From Hyphomicrobiales bacterium (lineage in GTDB: Bacteria; Pseudomonadota; Alphaproteobacteria; Rhizobiales; Rhizobiaceae): 64,000 nucleotides of DNA. The position numbers and the translations under genes are program-made. The stretch lies in the NCBI GenBank assembly GCA_021775415.1, contig JAJFHV010000010.1:434001-498000 (forward strand). Reading direction: 5' to 3'. Shown here in pieces: positions 53,535 through 62,705 of the stretch (within the stretch, counting starts at the first letter, position 1; every line of letters begins with the position of its first letter). Below the pieces are notes generated by a model, which saw only the letters and a program-made list of their open reading frames with translations, did not search any database and was not told the DNA's origin.

Positions 53535-54524
53535 TCAGGTGTCTTTCGTAACATCGACATCTTCACCGGAGACGATGCGATGGTGAAGCTTCATGTCTAT
53601 GTTTCCACCGCTCAACAAAAGCAATGTGTCACCCCTTGGCCGGGCTTTTCCGGAAAGAATTGCGGCAATTGCGACACTGCCGGAACCTTCAATAATTTGC
53701 CGTTCCTGCCAATAAGCATGGCGAATGGCCTCGGCAATTTCCTTTTCCGTGACGAGCACAACTTCATCGACCAGTTCCTGGACCATTTTGAATGTATATT
53801 GATTATCCAGCCCGATCCCGCCACCCAGGGAATCTGCAAGCGTCGGTAATTCTGGAACTTCCACCGGTTTCCCGGCTTTTAGACATTCATGCATCGCAGC
53901 GCCGCGGTCCATCGAAACGCCGATGATGCGGATATCCGGGTTTTGGGCTTTCAAGGCCGCTGCAACACCAGAGATTAATCCCCCGCCAGACAGTTGGATG
54001 ATGGCGGTTGAGATAGTTGGCAATTGTTCAAAAATTTCAAGGCCCAAGGTTCCCTGCCCGGCAATCACGTCGGCATGATCAAATGGCGGCAGCATGGTGT
54101 AGCCTTTAGCTTCCACGAGCCGGTCTGCCTCGACCTGTGCCTCATCTTGTGATTGACCGACAATCCGAACTTCAGCACCCTCTCCCTTGATGCCGTCAAT
54201 CTTGTTTTGAGGGACCAGGTTCGACATGCAAATTATGCAACGAACACCGGCCTGCTTTGCCGCGTGGGCAAGACCCCGACCGTGATTACCGGTTGACACT
54301 CCAACCACACCAATTTTCTTTTGATCATCGGCCAGGTTTTTTACTGCGTTAGTTGCGCCACGCAGTTTGAAGCTACCGGTCAATTGATGGTGCTCAAGTT
54401 TGAGCCATATCGACGCTTCGGCCAGTTCACTCAGATGCGCAGAGCGAACAAGCGGGGTCTTCCTCACAGAGCCGGATATCACCCCCTTTGCGTCTTCAAT
54501 TTCCTCCAGCCCTATCGTCTTCAT
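53535..54524 (-). CDS. eutB: Threonine dehydratase-family PLP enzyme (EutB-like)
   Basis: A 329-residue fold-type II PLP enzyme, with GGGGTAG before ATG 54524. It has the Schiff-base Lys in LTGSFKLRGATNA near residue 53, the GVSTGNHGRGLAHAAK block near 80, and the phosphate loop SGGGLISGVAAAL near 180. It is shorter than biosynthetic IlvA because it lacks the regulatory ACT domain. With EutC and DoeA it matches the hydroxyectoine utilisation order eutB-eutC-eutD. It is the first gene of the minus-strand catabolic operon. Confidence 0.82.
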   Translation of the reverse strand: MKTIGLEEIEDAKGVISGSVRKTPLVRSAHLSELAEASIWLKLEHHQLTGSFKLRGATNAVKNLADDQKKIGVVGVSTGNHGRGLAHAAKQAGVRCIICMSNLVPQNKIDGIKGEGAEVRIVGQSQDEAQVEADRLVEAKGYTMLPPFDHADVIAGQGTLGLEIFEQLPTISTAIIQLSGGGLISGVAAALKAQNPDIRIIGVSMDRGAAMHECLKAGKPVEVPELPTLADSLGGGIGLDNQYTFKMVQELVDEVVLVTEKEIAEAIRHAYWQERQIIEGSGSVAIAAILSGKARPRGDTLLLLSGGNIDMKLHHRIVSGEDVDVTKDT

Positions 54525-54735
54525 CTACTACCCCAATCTGCCTGCTGCTGCTCCAGGACGTTAATCCGGGAATTGGTCGATGCGCAACATCTCAAATTCA
54601 CAAAGGAGAGTTTCACCCTGAAACCAATCATCCGCTGAATCATGGCACGTGACTTGCTCCTTACTGGAGAGAAGCGACAACACATGTCCCATTTTGGGAC
54701 TGTTGCGCGGAATTGGTACAGTAAGAGGCACCGCT

Positions 54736-56193
54736 TTGAACATTGAAAATATCACAATTGAGACGGACACATCGGTGCCAAAGAACGTCCGCCGTCCACG
54801 ATATTCAAACTATTTCGGAGAAGGCATACTGGTAGCTGGCTACATATTCGTCGAAATGGCCGCGATATTTCTACTTGGTCTCGCTATTGCTCATTTTTAT
54901 GTAGGCGGGCATCTGGGCGTTGAAAACTACTATCCATTCTACATCACACCTTTGTTGGTGGCGCCGTTGCTTTCTGCCCTGCGGTTTCGCAATGACGGGC
55001 TTTATGAAGTAGCACTTCTGCAACGCTCATCAGCGGTCATAAAACCAATTCTCAAATCCATGGCTATTGTATTTGCAGGATTGGTGTTGCTTGGGTTTTT
55101 GGCGGGTATTGCATCGGCCTACTCACGCATCTGGTTTGTTGGCTGGGCTTTTAGTTCCACCAGCCTTGTCCTCTTGATGCGAGGCTTGCTTGATTATGTG
55201 CTTAAGCAGTTATCCGATAATCAGATACCGCTCTCAAGAGTTGCAATCTATGGGGATCCGGCGACGGCAACCAAAGTAAGCACGGCACTGACCGCAGACG
55301 AATCCGGAATTGAAATAGTCGGGATATTCTCCGATGCGCCAACAAATTCTACCAACCGTAAAATTTCAGGCAATCTCCGGGACCTGATCCAACTGGGTCT
55401 TGAAACGCAAATTGATCGTATCGTGATTGCCAAGAAAACAACTACAGGTTCCGAACTCAGCAAAATCATGGACTCGTTAGGGATTCTACCTGCCGAAGTT
55501 CTGCTGCACCCAAACTTTCTCGGTGAAACCGTCAATCTATCCGGTCTGACTTTTGTTAATCAATCACGGCTGATTTGCATTCAAAAGAAGCCGATTTCTG
55601 ACTGGGGTTTGCTGATCAAAACGGTAGAGGACAAATTGCTCGCCTCAGTCGCGCTGGTAACTCTCTCACCCCTAATGGCCCTTATCGCATTGGGCATCAA
55701 GCTTGACAGCCCCGGACCAGTATTCTTCCGCCAACGCAGACATGGATACAACAGTGGCGTGATTGACGTATGGAAATTCCGCACCATGACCGCCCGTGAA
55801 TGCACGAATGAATTCAAACAAGCTGTAAAAGATGACAAGCGTGTCACCTGGTTTGGTTCCTTCCTGCGTAAATCAAGCCTCGACGAACTTCCGCAGCTCT
55901 TCAATGTTTTGAAAAGCGAAATGTCTATTGTTGGCCCGCGTCCGCATCCGGTCGCAATGAACTCCGATTTCAGTGCGCGTTTAATGCGCTACGACAACAG
56001 ACACAAAGTGAAGCCTGGAATTACCGGATGGGCGCAGATCAACGGATACCGCGGCCCGACCTTAAAAGCCTCCCAGATGCGCAAACGCATTGAATACGAT
56101 CTTGAGTATATCGAGAACTGGTCATTGTGGTTTGACCTGAAGATAATTTTTGCGACGCCATTTCTTGGTTTCGTTCACAAAAACGCCTTCTAG
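54736..56193 (+). CDS. Polyprenyl-phosphate sugar-1-phosphate transferase
   Basis: 485 residues from TTG 54736, with AGAGG six bases upstream; GTG 54649 is a longer in-frame start. Four or five membrane helices fill residues ~25-170. A nucleotide-binding-like domain follows (~185-270), then the C-terminal Bac_transf domain (~320-485) with FRQRRHGYNSG, LRKSSLDELPQLFNVLKSEM and PGITGWAQINGYRG. Such enzymes (ExoY, WbaP-like) load the first sugar on undecaprenyl phosphate at the inner membrane to start a repeat unit of exopolysaccharide. It opens the plus-strand EPS cluster. Confidence 0.9.
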   Translation: MNIENITIETDTSVPKNVRRPRYSNYFGEGILVAGYIFVEMAAIFLLGLAIAHFYVGGHLGVENYYPFYITPLLVAPLLSALRFRNDGLYEVALLQRSSAVIKPILKSMAIVFAGLVLLGFLAGIASAYSRIWFVGWAFSSTSLVLLMRGLLDYVLKQLSDNQIPLSRVAIYGDPATATKVSTALTADESGIEIVGIFSDAPTNSTNRKISGNLRDLIQLGLETQIDRIVIAKKTTTGSELSKIMDSLGILPAEVLLHPNFLGETVNLSGLTFVNQSRLICIQKKPISDWGLLIKTVEDKLLASVALVTLSPLMALIALGIKLDSPGPVFFRQRRHGYNSGVIDVWKFRTMTARECTNEFKQAVKDDKRVTWFGSFLRKSSLDELPQLFNVLKSEMSIVGPRPHPVAMNSDFSARLMRYDNRHKVKPGITGWAQINGYRGPTLKASQMRKRIEYDLEYIENWSLWFDLKIIFATPFLGFVHKNAF

Positions 56194-56301
56194 CGAAACC
56201 CACAGCAATCGGCAATTTCATGAAAATGCCGACGCTCAAGTTTACGGAAAAGAAGCACTATTTAGCGATAACAGATTGATGGAAAATCGAGGTGAGGTGA
56301 A

Positions 56302-57336
56302 ATGACTTTGGTCAATTGTCAAAAAGAAAATATTACACAGGGCAGACGTGTATTGCTCGTGGGTGGTGCAGGCTACATAGGCTGCCCGGTGACCTCACTC
56401 CTGCTTGAAAGCGGATACAAGGTTCGCAACCTGGATCTTCTAACCTATGGCCATCAAACGGCAATCATGGGTCACATGCTTTCACCCGATTACGAATTTC
56501 AATTTGGTGACATGGGCTGCAGCAAAACCATGGACGAAGCGCTGGATGGTATAACCGATGTAGTAATTCTGGCCGGGCTCGTGGGCGATCCCATTACCAA
56601 GAAATTGCCCGAGGAATCTCACCGCTACAATGACATGGCAATCAAGCATTGTCTTGAGAGTTTGAACATCCGAGAAATCCGGAATGTGATTTTTGTGTCC
56701 ACCTGTTCAAACTACGGGAAAATTGAAGAGAGCGAAATTGCTGACGAGGATCACGCGCTTGAGCCGCTTTCCGCTTACTCGCGTTCGAAGGTAAATGCTG
56801 AAAAACTGATTTTGTCTCTTAAAGGGAAGGTGGATTTCCACCCAACCATTCTTCGATTTGCAACTGCATTTGGTATGGCGCCACGGATGCGCTTTGATTT
56901 GACGGTAAACGAATTTACCAGGGATTTATATCTCGATAAAGAATTGCTGGTCTATGACGCAGAAACATGGCGGCCATATTGCCATGTAAAAGATTTTGCA
57001 CGGCTAATCCGAAAAGTACTGCAGGCTGACACCGACAAGACATCCTTTGAGGTTTTCAATGCCGGCAGCAATGAAAACAATTTCACCAAGCAGGGTATTG
57101 TCGACTTGATTTGCGGTCGCTTGCCTGATCGCAAGGTAAGCTACAACGAGAATAGTTCTGACCCACGGAACTACCGGGTGAACTTTTCCAAGCTGAGCAA
57201 TGTGCTTGGATTCGAGTGCAAATACTCGGTCGCTGACGGAATCGACGAGCTTCTTTCCGGAATGGATGAGCATCTGTTTGATGATGTGGAAGCGCGTCAA
57301 CTTTATTACGGGAACTACGGCATCGTAAATCACTGA
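56302..57336 (+). CDS. NAD-dependent nucleotide-sugar epimerase/dehydratase
   Basis: A 344-residue extended SDR with GAGGTGAGGT before ATG 56302. The Rossmann motif is VLLVGGAGYIGCPVTSLLL near residue 17, the Ser/Thr region is VIFVSTCSNYGKI near 134, and the catalytic pair Tyr-x-x-x-Lys is in SAYSRSKVNAEKL near 157. It should interconvert nucleotide sugars for the polysaccharide. It may act on the product of the following nucleotidyltransferase. Confidence 0.88.
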   Translation: MTLVNCQKENITQGRRVLLVGGAGYIGCPVTSLLLESGYKVRNLDLLTYGHQTAIMGHMLSPDYEFQFGDMGCSKTMDEALDGITDVVILAGLVGDPITKKLPEESHRYNDMAIKHCLESLNIREIRNVIFVSTCSNYGKIEESEIADEDHALEPLSAYSRSKVNAEKLILSLKGKVDFHPTILRFATAFGMAPRMRFDLTVNEFTRDLYLDKELLVYDAETWRPYCHVKDFARLIRKVLQADTDKTSFEVFNAGSNENNFTKQGIVDLICGRLPDRKVSYNENSSDPRNYRVNFSKLSNVLGFECKYSVADGIDELLSGMDEHLFDDVEARQLYYGNYGIVNH

Positions 57337-57397
57337 AAACAGTGAACAGGTTGGAGCAAAAAGCTAATCCGACCCAAACTGATTAGGAAAGTCAGAT

Positions 57398-58126
57398 ATG
57401 AAAAATCGCATTGTCATTCTGGCAGGGGGCAAAGGAACCCGGTTGAGGCCCTACACAGCAAGCTTTCCGAAGCCGCTGGTACCGGTTGGCGACCTTCCGA
57501 TTTTAGAGATCCTGATCAGTCAGTTGGCGAACCAGGGATTTACACGCTTTACGATTGCGCTGGGCCACCTTTCCGGGTTGATCCGTGCGTATATTGCCCA
57601 ACGAAAATCACAGTTTGAAAATCTGGACATCGACTTTGTTGATGAAGATGAGCCGACCGGCACTGCTGGATCGCTCGCCAATATTGATGGATTGGATGAA
57701 ACGTTTTTGGTTATGAATGGTGACGTTCTAACCGACATGGACTTTACCGCTCTCGTCCGCGAGCATGACCAATCCGATGCCAGCCTTACCATCGCCGCCC
57801 ATAAGCAGGAGGTCAAAATCGACCTTGGCGTTCTTGAAGCGAACGGTAGCTGCGTTCTGGAAAACTATGTCGAAAAACCCACGCTGGATTATGAGGTGAG
57901 CATGGGGGTTTATGCCTACAGCCCATCGGTTCTCAAACATGTCCCTAAAGGCGAGTATTTAGACTTCCCAACCCTGGTCCAGAACCTGATGGCGGCTGGA
58001 GAAACCGTTCGCCTTCATCGAAATTCTGCATTCTGGCTCGATATCGGCCGGCCGGATGATTACGCACTTGCACAAGAGTTGATGGAAAAAGATCCTCAAA
58101 AATTTGGAATGGTTGCCAATGTCTGA
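57398..58126 (+). CDS. Nucleotidyltransferase (sugar-1-phosphate NTP transferase)
   Basis: A 242-residue protein of the NTP_transferase family with GGAAAG before ATG 57398. The signature LAGGKGTRLRPYTASFPKPL (residues ~6-25) binds NTP, and FLVMNGDVLTD near 107 binds metal. It should activate a sugar phosphate to a nucleotide sugar (GDP-mannose pyrophosphorylase-like or related). The stop lies inside the start region of the aminotransferase gene (overlap of eight bases). Confidence 0.88.
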   Translation: MKNRIVILAGGKGTRLRPYTASFPKPLVPVGDLPILEILISQLANQGFTRFTIALGHLSGLIRAYIAQRKSQFENLDIDFVDEDEPTGTAGSLANIDGLDETFLVMNGDVLTDMDFTALVREHDQSDASLTIAAHKQEVKIDLGVLEANGSCVLENYVEKPTLDYEVSMGVYAYSPSVLKHVPKGEYLDFPTLVQNLMAAGETVRLHRNSAFWLDIGRPDDYALAQELMEKDPQKFGMVANV

Positions 58127-59276
58127 CCCATGGAAATTCACCCTTTCGGAACCCGATCTCATTCAATCCGACAGCGACGCCGTCGAAGCATGCATCCGCT
58201 CACAATGGCTCTCAATGGGGCCAAAGACCCAGGAATTTGAAGCACAGTTCGCGGAAATGACCGGAGCAAAGCATGCAATTGCCGTTTCAAACGGAACGGC
58301 AGCATTGCATCTGGCTTTGGCTGCAGTCGGTGTTGGGCAGTCAAGCGATGACGAGGTCATTCAACCAACTATCAACTTTGTGGCAGCGGCTAACATGACA
58401 TGCGCACTTGGTGCTGATCCTGTGTTTGCAGATTGCCTCTCACTGGTCGATCCAACCATCAACCCACAGGAAATTCGCACAAAAATTACAAAGAACACCA
58501 AGGCGGTCGTGGTGATGCACTTCGGTGGCTATGCCTGCCGAATGGATGAAATTCGCGCAATTTGCGATGAACACAATCTGCCTCTGATCGAAGATGCCTG
58601 CCATGCACCCTGTCAGACATATTCCGGGAAACTCGACGGCTATCTGGGCACGATTGGCGAAATCGGCTGTTTTTCTTTTTTCTCGAACAAAAACATGACT
58701 ACCGCTGAGGGAGGCATGGTTACGACCGACGATGATGAGCATGCGGAAAAAATTCGTAAAATGCGTTCACACGGCATGACAACGCTCTCATGGGACCGGC
58801 ATTTCGGTAGACCATCAACCTACGACGTAATCATGCACGGGTTTAATTACCGAATTGATGATTTACGTTCATCGCTGGGGTTATCGCAACTCAGTCGGCT
58901 GCTTGAAAACAATGAAAAACGCAGGATGCGTGCAGAGGATTATGCCGATGCGGTTTCCGATCTTGCAACAAATGAAATCCAGTTCATTTTTGGTGATCGC
59001 CCGAAGGATGGAACGGGTCATGTCGCAGGCGTTATTGTTCCAACAGCAAAGCGCGACATCGCCCGTTTAAAGCTTGCTGAACTTCGGATCCAGACAAGTC
59101 TTCATTACCCTCCAATTCATCTGTTCTCGGCCTTTAGCGAATTCTCGTCTGTTGAACTACCGATTGCAGAAGAGTTTTCAAAGTCAATGATAACATTACC
59201 AATGCATGCAAATCTTCCAGCAGGGGCACCGGCTGAAATTGTACAATCGCTCCAAAGTGTCCTGAAAGCTGCGTGA
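58119..59276 (+). CDS. DegT/DnrJ/EryC1-family sugar aminotransferase
   Basis: 385 residues from ATG 58119, which overlaps the upstream stop. It is a PLP-dependent nucleotide-sugar aminotransferase: SQWLSMGPKTQEFEAQFA near residue 30, HAIAVSNGTAALHLAL near 55, IEDACHAP near 162, and the Schiff-base Lys in CFSFFSNKNMTTAEGGMV near 190. It should amino-transfer a keto-sugar nucleotide, so the polysaccharide probably contains an amino or acylamino sugar. Gene order with the epimerase fits that. Confidence 0.88.
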   Translation: MSDPWKFTLSEPDLIQSDSDAVEACIRSQWLSMGPKTQEFEAQFAEMTGAKHAIAVSNGTAALHLALAAVGVGQSSDDEVIQPTINFVAAANMTCALGADPVFADCLSLVDPTINPQEIRTKITKNTKAVVVMHFGGYACRMDEIRAICDEHNLPLIEDACHAPCQTYSGKLDGYLGTIGEIGCFSFFSNKNMTTAEGGMVTTDDDEHAEKIRKMRSHGMTTLSWDRHFGRPSTYDVIMHGFNYRIDDLRSSLGLSQLSRLLENNEKRRMRAEDYADAVSDLATNEIQFIFGDRPKDGTGHVAGVIVPTAKRDIARLKLAELRIQTSLHYPPIHLFSAFSEFSSVELPIAEEFSKSMITLPMHANLPAGAPAEIVQSLQSVLKAA

Positions 59277-60454
59277 TGGGCGAGGCAAGCAAAATTCGCC
59301 GGATATTGTTTCTTGCGCAACTACCGCCACCGTTTCACGGACAATCCCAGGTGGCCGGTGCAATGCACAAAATCTTCACTGATGATGCAAAGGCAGAAAC
59401 ATTACAATTGTGGCGCGGTGGTGCACGTTCAGCCACCGATGTCGGCACACGTTCCATCTCAAAGTATCTCGGATTTGCTGCAATGATTTGCAGTCTCTTT
59501 GGTTTGATTGCGCGCCGGAAACGATTTGAAGTAGCCTATTTGGGTGTTGCGCCATGGGCACACACAATTTTGCGGGACGCTATTCTCATTGTTTTGGCGA
59601 AGCTGGTATCCCGTCGTGTTTGGGTACATGTACATGGCGATGGCCTGGAGAAATTTACTCGCCCGCAAACCCTTGTGCAGCGTACCTTACGGTGGGTGCT
59701 TCGCGGAACTGAGTTGCTGGCGATCACAAGCGACACTGTAAAACTTGGCAAGGATTGCAAGATTTTCAACTCCGTGATCCATCTTCCAAATTTCGCCAAA
59801 GACCCCGGCATTGCAAAGAAAAAGAAAACTGGATCCATCCACCTGGGAACCGTCGGTAATCTCGACCCACGAAAGGGGGTGTTTGAATTTCTTGCATGCA
59901 TATCGGCATTGAAGAGCACGGAACATCACGTGCGTGGAACCATGATTGGCGGGCCAACCAATGCGTTGTCTGTGAAAGATCTCCGGCAAAAAGTCGAGCA
60001 AATGGGACTCGCGGACACAGTCACAGTCACCGGTCGTGTTGATGAATCTGAAAAGAACCGCTTGCTTTCGGAAATGGACATATTCCTGTATCCGTCACGC
60101 CACGATCTCGCGCCACTGTCGCTGATTGAAGCGCTATCGCACGCGTGCGTTCCAATCGTATTTGAAACCGGCGGAATTCCGGAAATCGTGGGCGTAAAGC
60201 TTGCAACAAATGTATTGCCCGTATCAATGAGTGAAACGGAATTCACTGGCCAGGTCAGCAACATCGTTGCAAATTACATATCAAACAGAAAATCACTCAC
60301 ATCAGACGCCAAAAATGCCCGCGCCCAGTTTTTGACTGGATACAGTGAATCCGGGTTTCGCAAGAATGTGCTTGCATTACTTGAGCGAAATGAAAATCTT
60401 GATCGTGACCCCACAACGGCTTCACCCAGTTTTGCAGGGGAGAGCCTTTCGTGA
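59276..60454 (+). CDS. Glycosyltransferase family 4 (A)
   Basis: 392 residues from ATG 59276, overlapping the upstream stop by one base (GTG 59273 is possible). Residues ~185-375 form a group 1 glycosyltransferase domain with GNLDPRKGVFEFLACI near 190, YPSRHDLAPLSLIEALSHAC near 275 with the E-x7-E-type pair. The N-terminal part is short and divergent. It should add a sugar to a lipid-linked intermediate in the cytoplasm. The next start (GTGA) overlaps its stop by four bases. Confidence 0.87.
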   Translation: MGEASKIRRILFLAQLPPPFHGQSQVAGAMHKIFTDDAKAETLQLWRGGARSATDVGTRSISKYLGFAAMICSLFGLIARRKRFEVAYLGVAPWAHTILRDAILIVLAKLVSRRVWVHVHGDGLEKFTRPQTLVQRTLRWVLRGTELLAITSDTVKLGKDCKIFNSVIHLPNFAKDPGIAKKKKTGSIHLGTVGNLDPRKGVFEFLACISALKSTEHHVRGTMIGGPTNALSVKDLRQKVEQMGLADTVTVTGRVDESEKNRLLSEMDIFLYPSRHDLAPLSLIEALSHACVPIVFETGGIPEIVGVKLATNVLPVSMSETEFTGQVSNIVANYISNRKSLTSDAKNARAQFLTGYSESGFRKNVLALLERNENLDRDPTTASPSFAGESLS

Positions 60455-61242
60455 AGCGCCTCATCTTAAACCTCCTGAGACAAATTCATGTCGTTTTTCG
60501 TAGACGCGCCTTGCCTGATCGCGTGGCAATTTACGGCCACGAGCTTGGACCGGAATATCGCAGACACTTCAAGGAGTGCATCGAGCACCTGCTCTCGCTT
60601 GGTTATGAGACGGTCAATCCCCGCCAGTACGTTGCAAGTGAAGGCCCGAAAAAACGACTGTTCATTTCATTCGATGACAATTTTCGAGATTGGCATGACA
60701 CACTCGACATGTTTGATGAGTTGGGTGCAACCTGCACGTTTTACGTAACCAGTGGTGTATTTGCGAACCGCTCAACAATTGCTGAACAACGCGCCTTCAT
60801 GGAGCGCATTCGGCAACCAAGTGACCGGGAGACCCTAACCGTCGGGCAATTGCAAGAAATTGCAAAACGTGGGCACACGATTGGTTGTCATACCCATACT
60901 CATCCACTTCTACCCGATCTTCCCAGGGACAAGTGGGATCGCGAAATTGCCCACTCCAAAGAAGTGTTGGAGCGTCTGATTGGCGCAGAAATTCAGGACT
61001 TTTCGTTTCCATTTGGTATGCGGCGCGACTTCAATAGTGAACTCGAAGCTTATTGCCGAAGCTTGGGTTTCAAGACCATCGCTACCGGAATTTCCGGTCA
61101 GCTTTATCAAAAAACCTGCCAACCCATGCGTATTCACCGCACTGGTTTGAAATCCTATATTTCCCTATCCGAGAATATAAAGAATTTGCAACTTGACGCG
61201 CGAATATATGGCGCCCTGTTTGGGCGTAGTGTGATCGGATGA
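60451..61242 (+). CDS. Polysaccharide deacetylase (NodB-type)
   Basis: 263 residues from GTG 60451, with GGGGAGAG upstream. The NodB homology domain has LFISFDDNFRDW near residue 70 (metal-binding Asp) and the zinc-histidine motif IGCHTHTHPLLPD near 148, then FSFPFGMRRDF near 185. It should remove N- or O-acetyl groups from a sugar of the polysaccharide or its precursor. No signal peptide is visible, so it may act in the cytoplasm. The stop overlaps the next small ORF (ATGA). Confidence 0.85.
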   Translation: MKRLILNLLRQIHVVFRRRALPDRVAIYGHELGPEYRRHFKECIEHLLSLGYETVNPRQYVASEGPKKRLFISFDDNFRDWHDTLDMFDELGATCTFYVTSGVFANRSTIAEQRAFMERIRQPSDRETLTVGQLQEIAKRGHTIGCHTHTHPLLPDLPRDKWDREIAHSKEVLERLIGAEIQDFSFPFGMRRDFNSELEAYCRSLGFKTIATGISGQLYQKTCQPMRIHRTGLKSYISLSENIKNLQLDARIYGALFGRSVIG

Positions 61243-61436
61243 TCAATCACCTCTCATCACGCCAGTTTTTCGGCAGCATGTTCCCTTCCCTGATGAGTCG
61301 GGCCGGGCTGGAAAGCGCAACTTATCGCATGATAATCGCGCGGGATGCATTACTGCTGAGCGTCGCATATTCTACGTTTCTCCCCTTCAGAGCATCGAGA
61401 TCTGTTGCCGGCAATCCGATTGGGAGACCGGTATGA
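61239..61436 (+). CDS. Small coupled ORF between deacetylase and glycosyltransferase
   Basis: A 65-residue ORF joined to both neighbours by four-base ATGA overlaps, which argues that it is translated. It has a hydrophobic stretch (residues ~33-50, RDALLLSVAYSTFLPFRA) but no obvious signal or domain. It could be a small membrane-associated factor, or a remnant. I do not recognise it. Confidence 0.5.
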   Translation: MINHLSSRQFFGSMFPSLMSRAGLESATYRMIIARDALLLSVAYSTFLPFRASRSVAGNPIGRPV

Positions 61437-62575
61437 GCACTCGGAAGAAGGTCACATTTTTGACATTGGTCTTGAGTCACTACCGCGTGGTGGTGCACGA
61501 ACAAATTCGCAAGATGCTTTCAGAACAGGGGATTGAATATCAGTTGGTATATTCAGCACCCGAGGGGAGTGACGCAAAAAAAGGCGATACCGCGATTTTA
61601 CCGTGGGCACAAAAGGTTCCGCTCAAGACCTTTGATTTTGCCGGCAGAAAAATTCACTTTCAAAAGGCATTGCAGGCCACCAAAGGAAGTGATCTCGTAA
61701 TTGTCAGTCAGGAGAACAAGCTGCTGATGAATTACTTCCTGCTTGCCCGATATTTGTTCGGTGGAAAACGGTTTGCATATTTTGGGCACGGCAAAGGCTT
61801 CCAATCCAAAAACCCCAACGGCATTTTGGAACTCTGGAAAAAATTCCTGGCGAAACGGGTGTACTGGTGGTTTGCCTACACACCAGGCGTTGCTGAATTG
61901 GTGAACTCCCTCGGGTTTCCAAAAGAACGCATAACCACTGTTTGTAATTCGATTGACACAATCAAACTGCGTGAAGAAATCGAAAGCGTTACGGACAAGG
62001 ATGTGTCTTCATTCAGGAAAAAGTTCCAGATTACAGGCAACAATATCGGGATTTACATTGGCGGAATGTACGAGGAAAAACGCCTGCCGTTTCTGTGCGA
62101 GGCCGCAATCAGAATCCGCAGGGAAGTACCTGACTTCGAATTGCTGTTAATTGGTAGCGGGTCACATTCTCATATCGCCCAGGAATACGCAGCAAAGCAT
62201 TCATTCATTCATGCTCCCGGTCCAATGTTTGATAAAGACCGGGCAATCGCACTTAAATTGTCGGACGTGTTTTTGATGCCGGGACTTGTCGGACTTGCCG
62301 TAATAGACAGCTTCATTGGAGAGTGCCCGATTGTCACTACTGATTATCGCCATCACAGCCCCGAACTGGAATATTTGAAATCTGGTGAAAACGGCCTGAT
62401 AATTCCGGATGACGGGAGTGAGGCAACTTACGCTGATGCAGTCACAAATTTTCTGGGTGATAAAATACTTCGCAAAAAAATGACTTCCGGTTGTCGGGCC
62501 AGCGGACAATTGTACACAGCCGAAAACATGGCGCGTAATTTAGCAAATGGCATGAAGCAGGCAGTTAACGCCTGA
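61433..62575 (+). CDS. Glycosyltransferase family 4 (B)
   Basis: A 380-residue group 1 glycosyltransferase overlapping the previous ORF. The N-terminal FLTLVLSHYRVVVHEQIRKM is an acceptor-binding strand and helix. The C-terminal domain has IGGMYEEKRLPFLCEAAIRI near residue 205, LIGSGSHSHIA near 240, and the late region LMPGLVGLAVIDSFIGECPI near 280, where the usual Glu pair is less clear. It should add a sugar during repeat-unit assembly. It is the last plus-strand gene of the EPS cluster. Confidence 0.87.
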   Translation: MSTRKKVTFLTLVLSHYRVVVHEQIRKMLSEQGIEYQLVYSAPEGSDAKKGDTAILPWAQKVPLKTFDFAGRKIHFQKALQATKGSDLVIVSQENKLLMNYFLLARYLFGGKRFAYFGHGKGFQSKNPNGILELWKKFLAKRVYWWFAYTPGVAELVNSLGFPKERITTVCNSIDTIKLREEIESVTDKDVSSFRKKFQITGNNIGIYIGGMYEEKRLPFLCEAAIRIRREVPDFELLLIGSGSHSHIAQEYAAKHSFIHAPGPMFDKDRAIALKLSDVFLMPGLVGLAVIDSFIGECPIVTTDYRHHSPELEYLKSGENGLIIPDDGSEATYADAVTNFLGDKILRKKMTSGCRASGQLYTAENMARNLANGMKQAVNA

Positions 62576-62705
62576 GGCGCGATCGTCCAACGTCACAGGA
62601 TAACCCTCATTTAATTCAGGTTATTTTGAATACAGTCAGGATGCTTAGTTTCCCGTGGAGGGAATGTGGCGTGACACCAAGAAATGTAGCAGCCGGGCGA
62701 AATGG

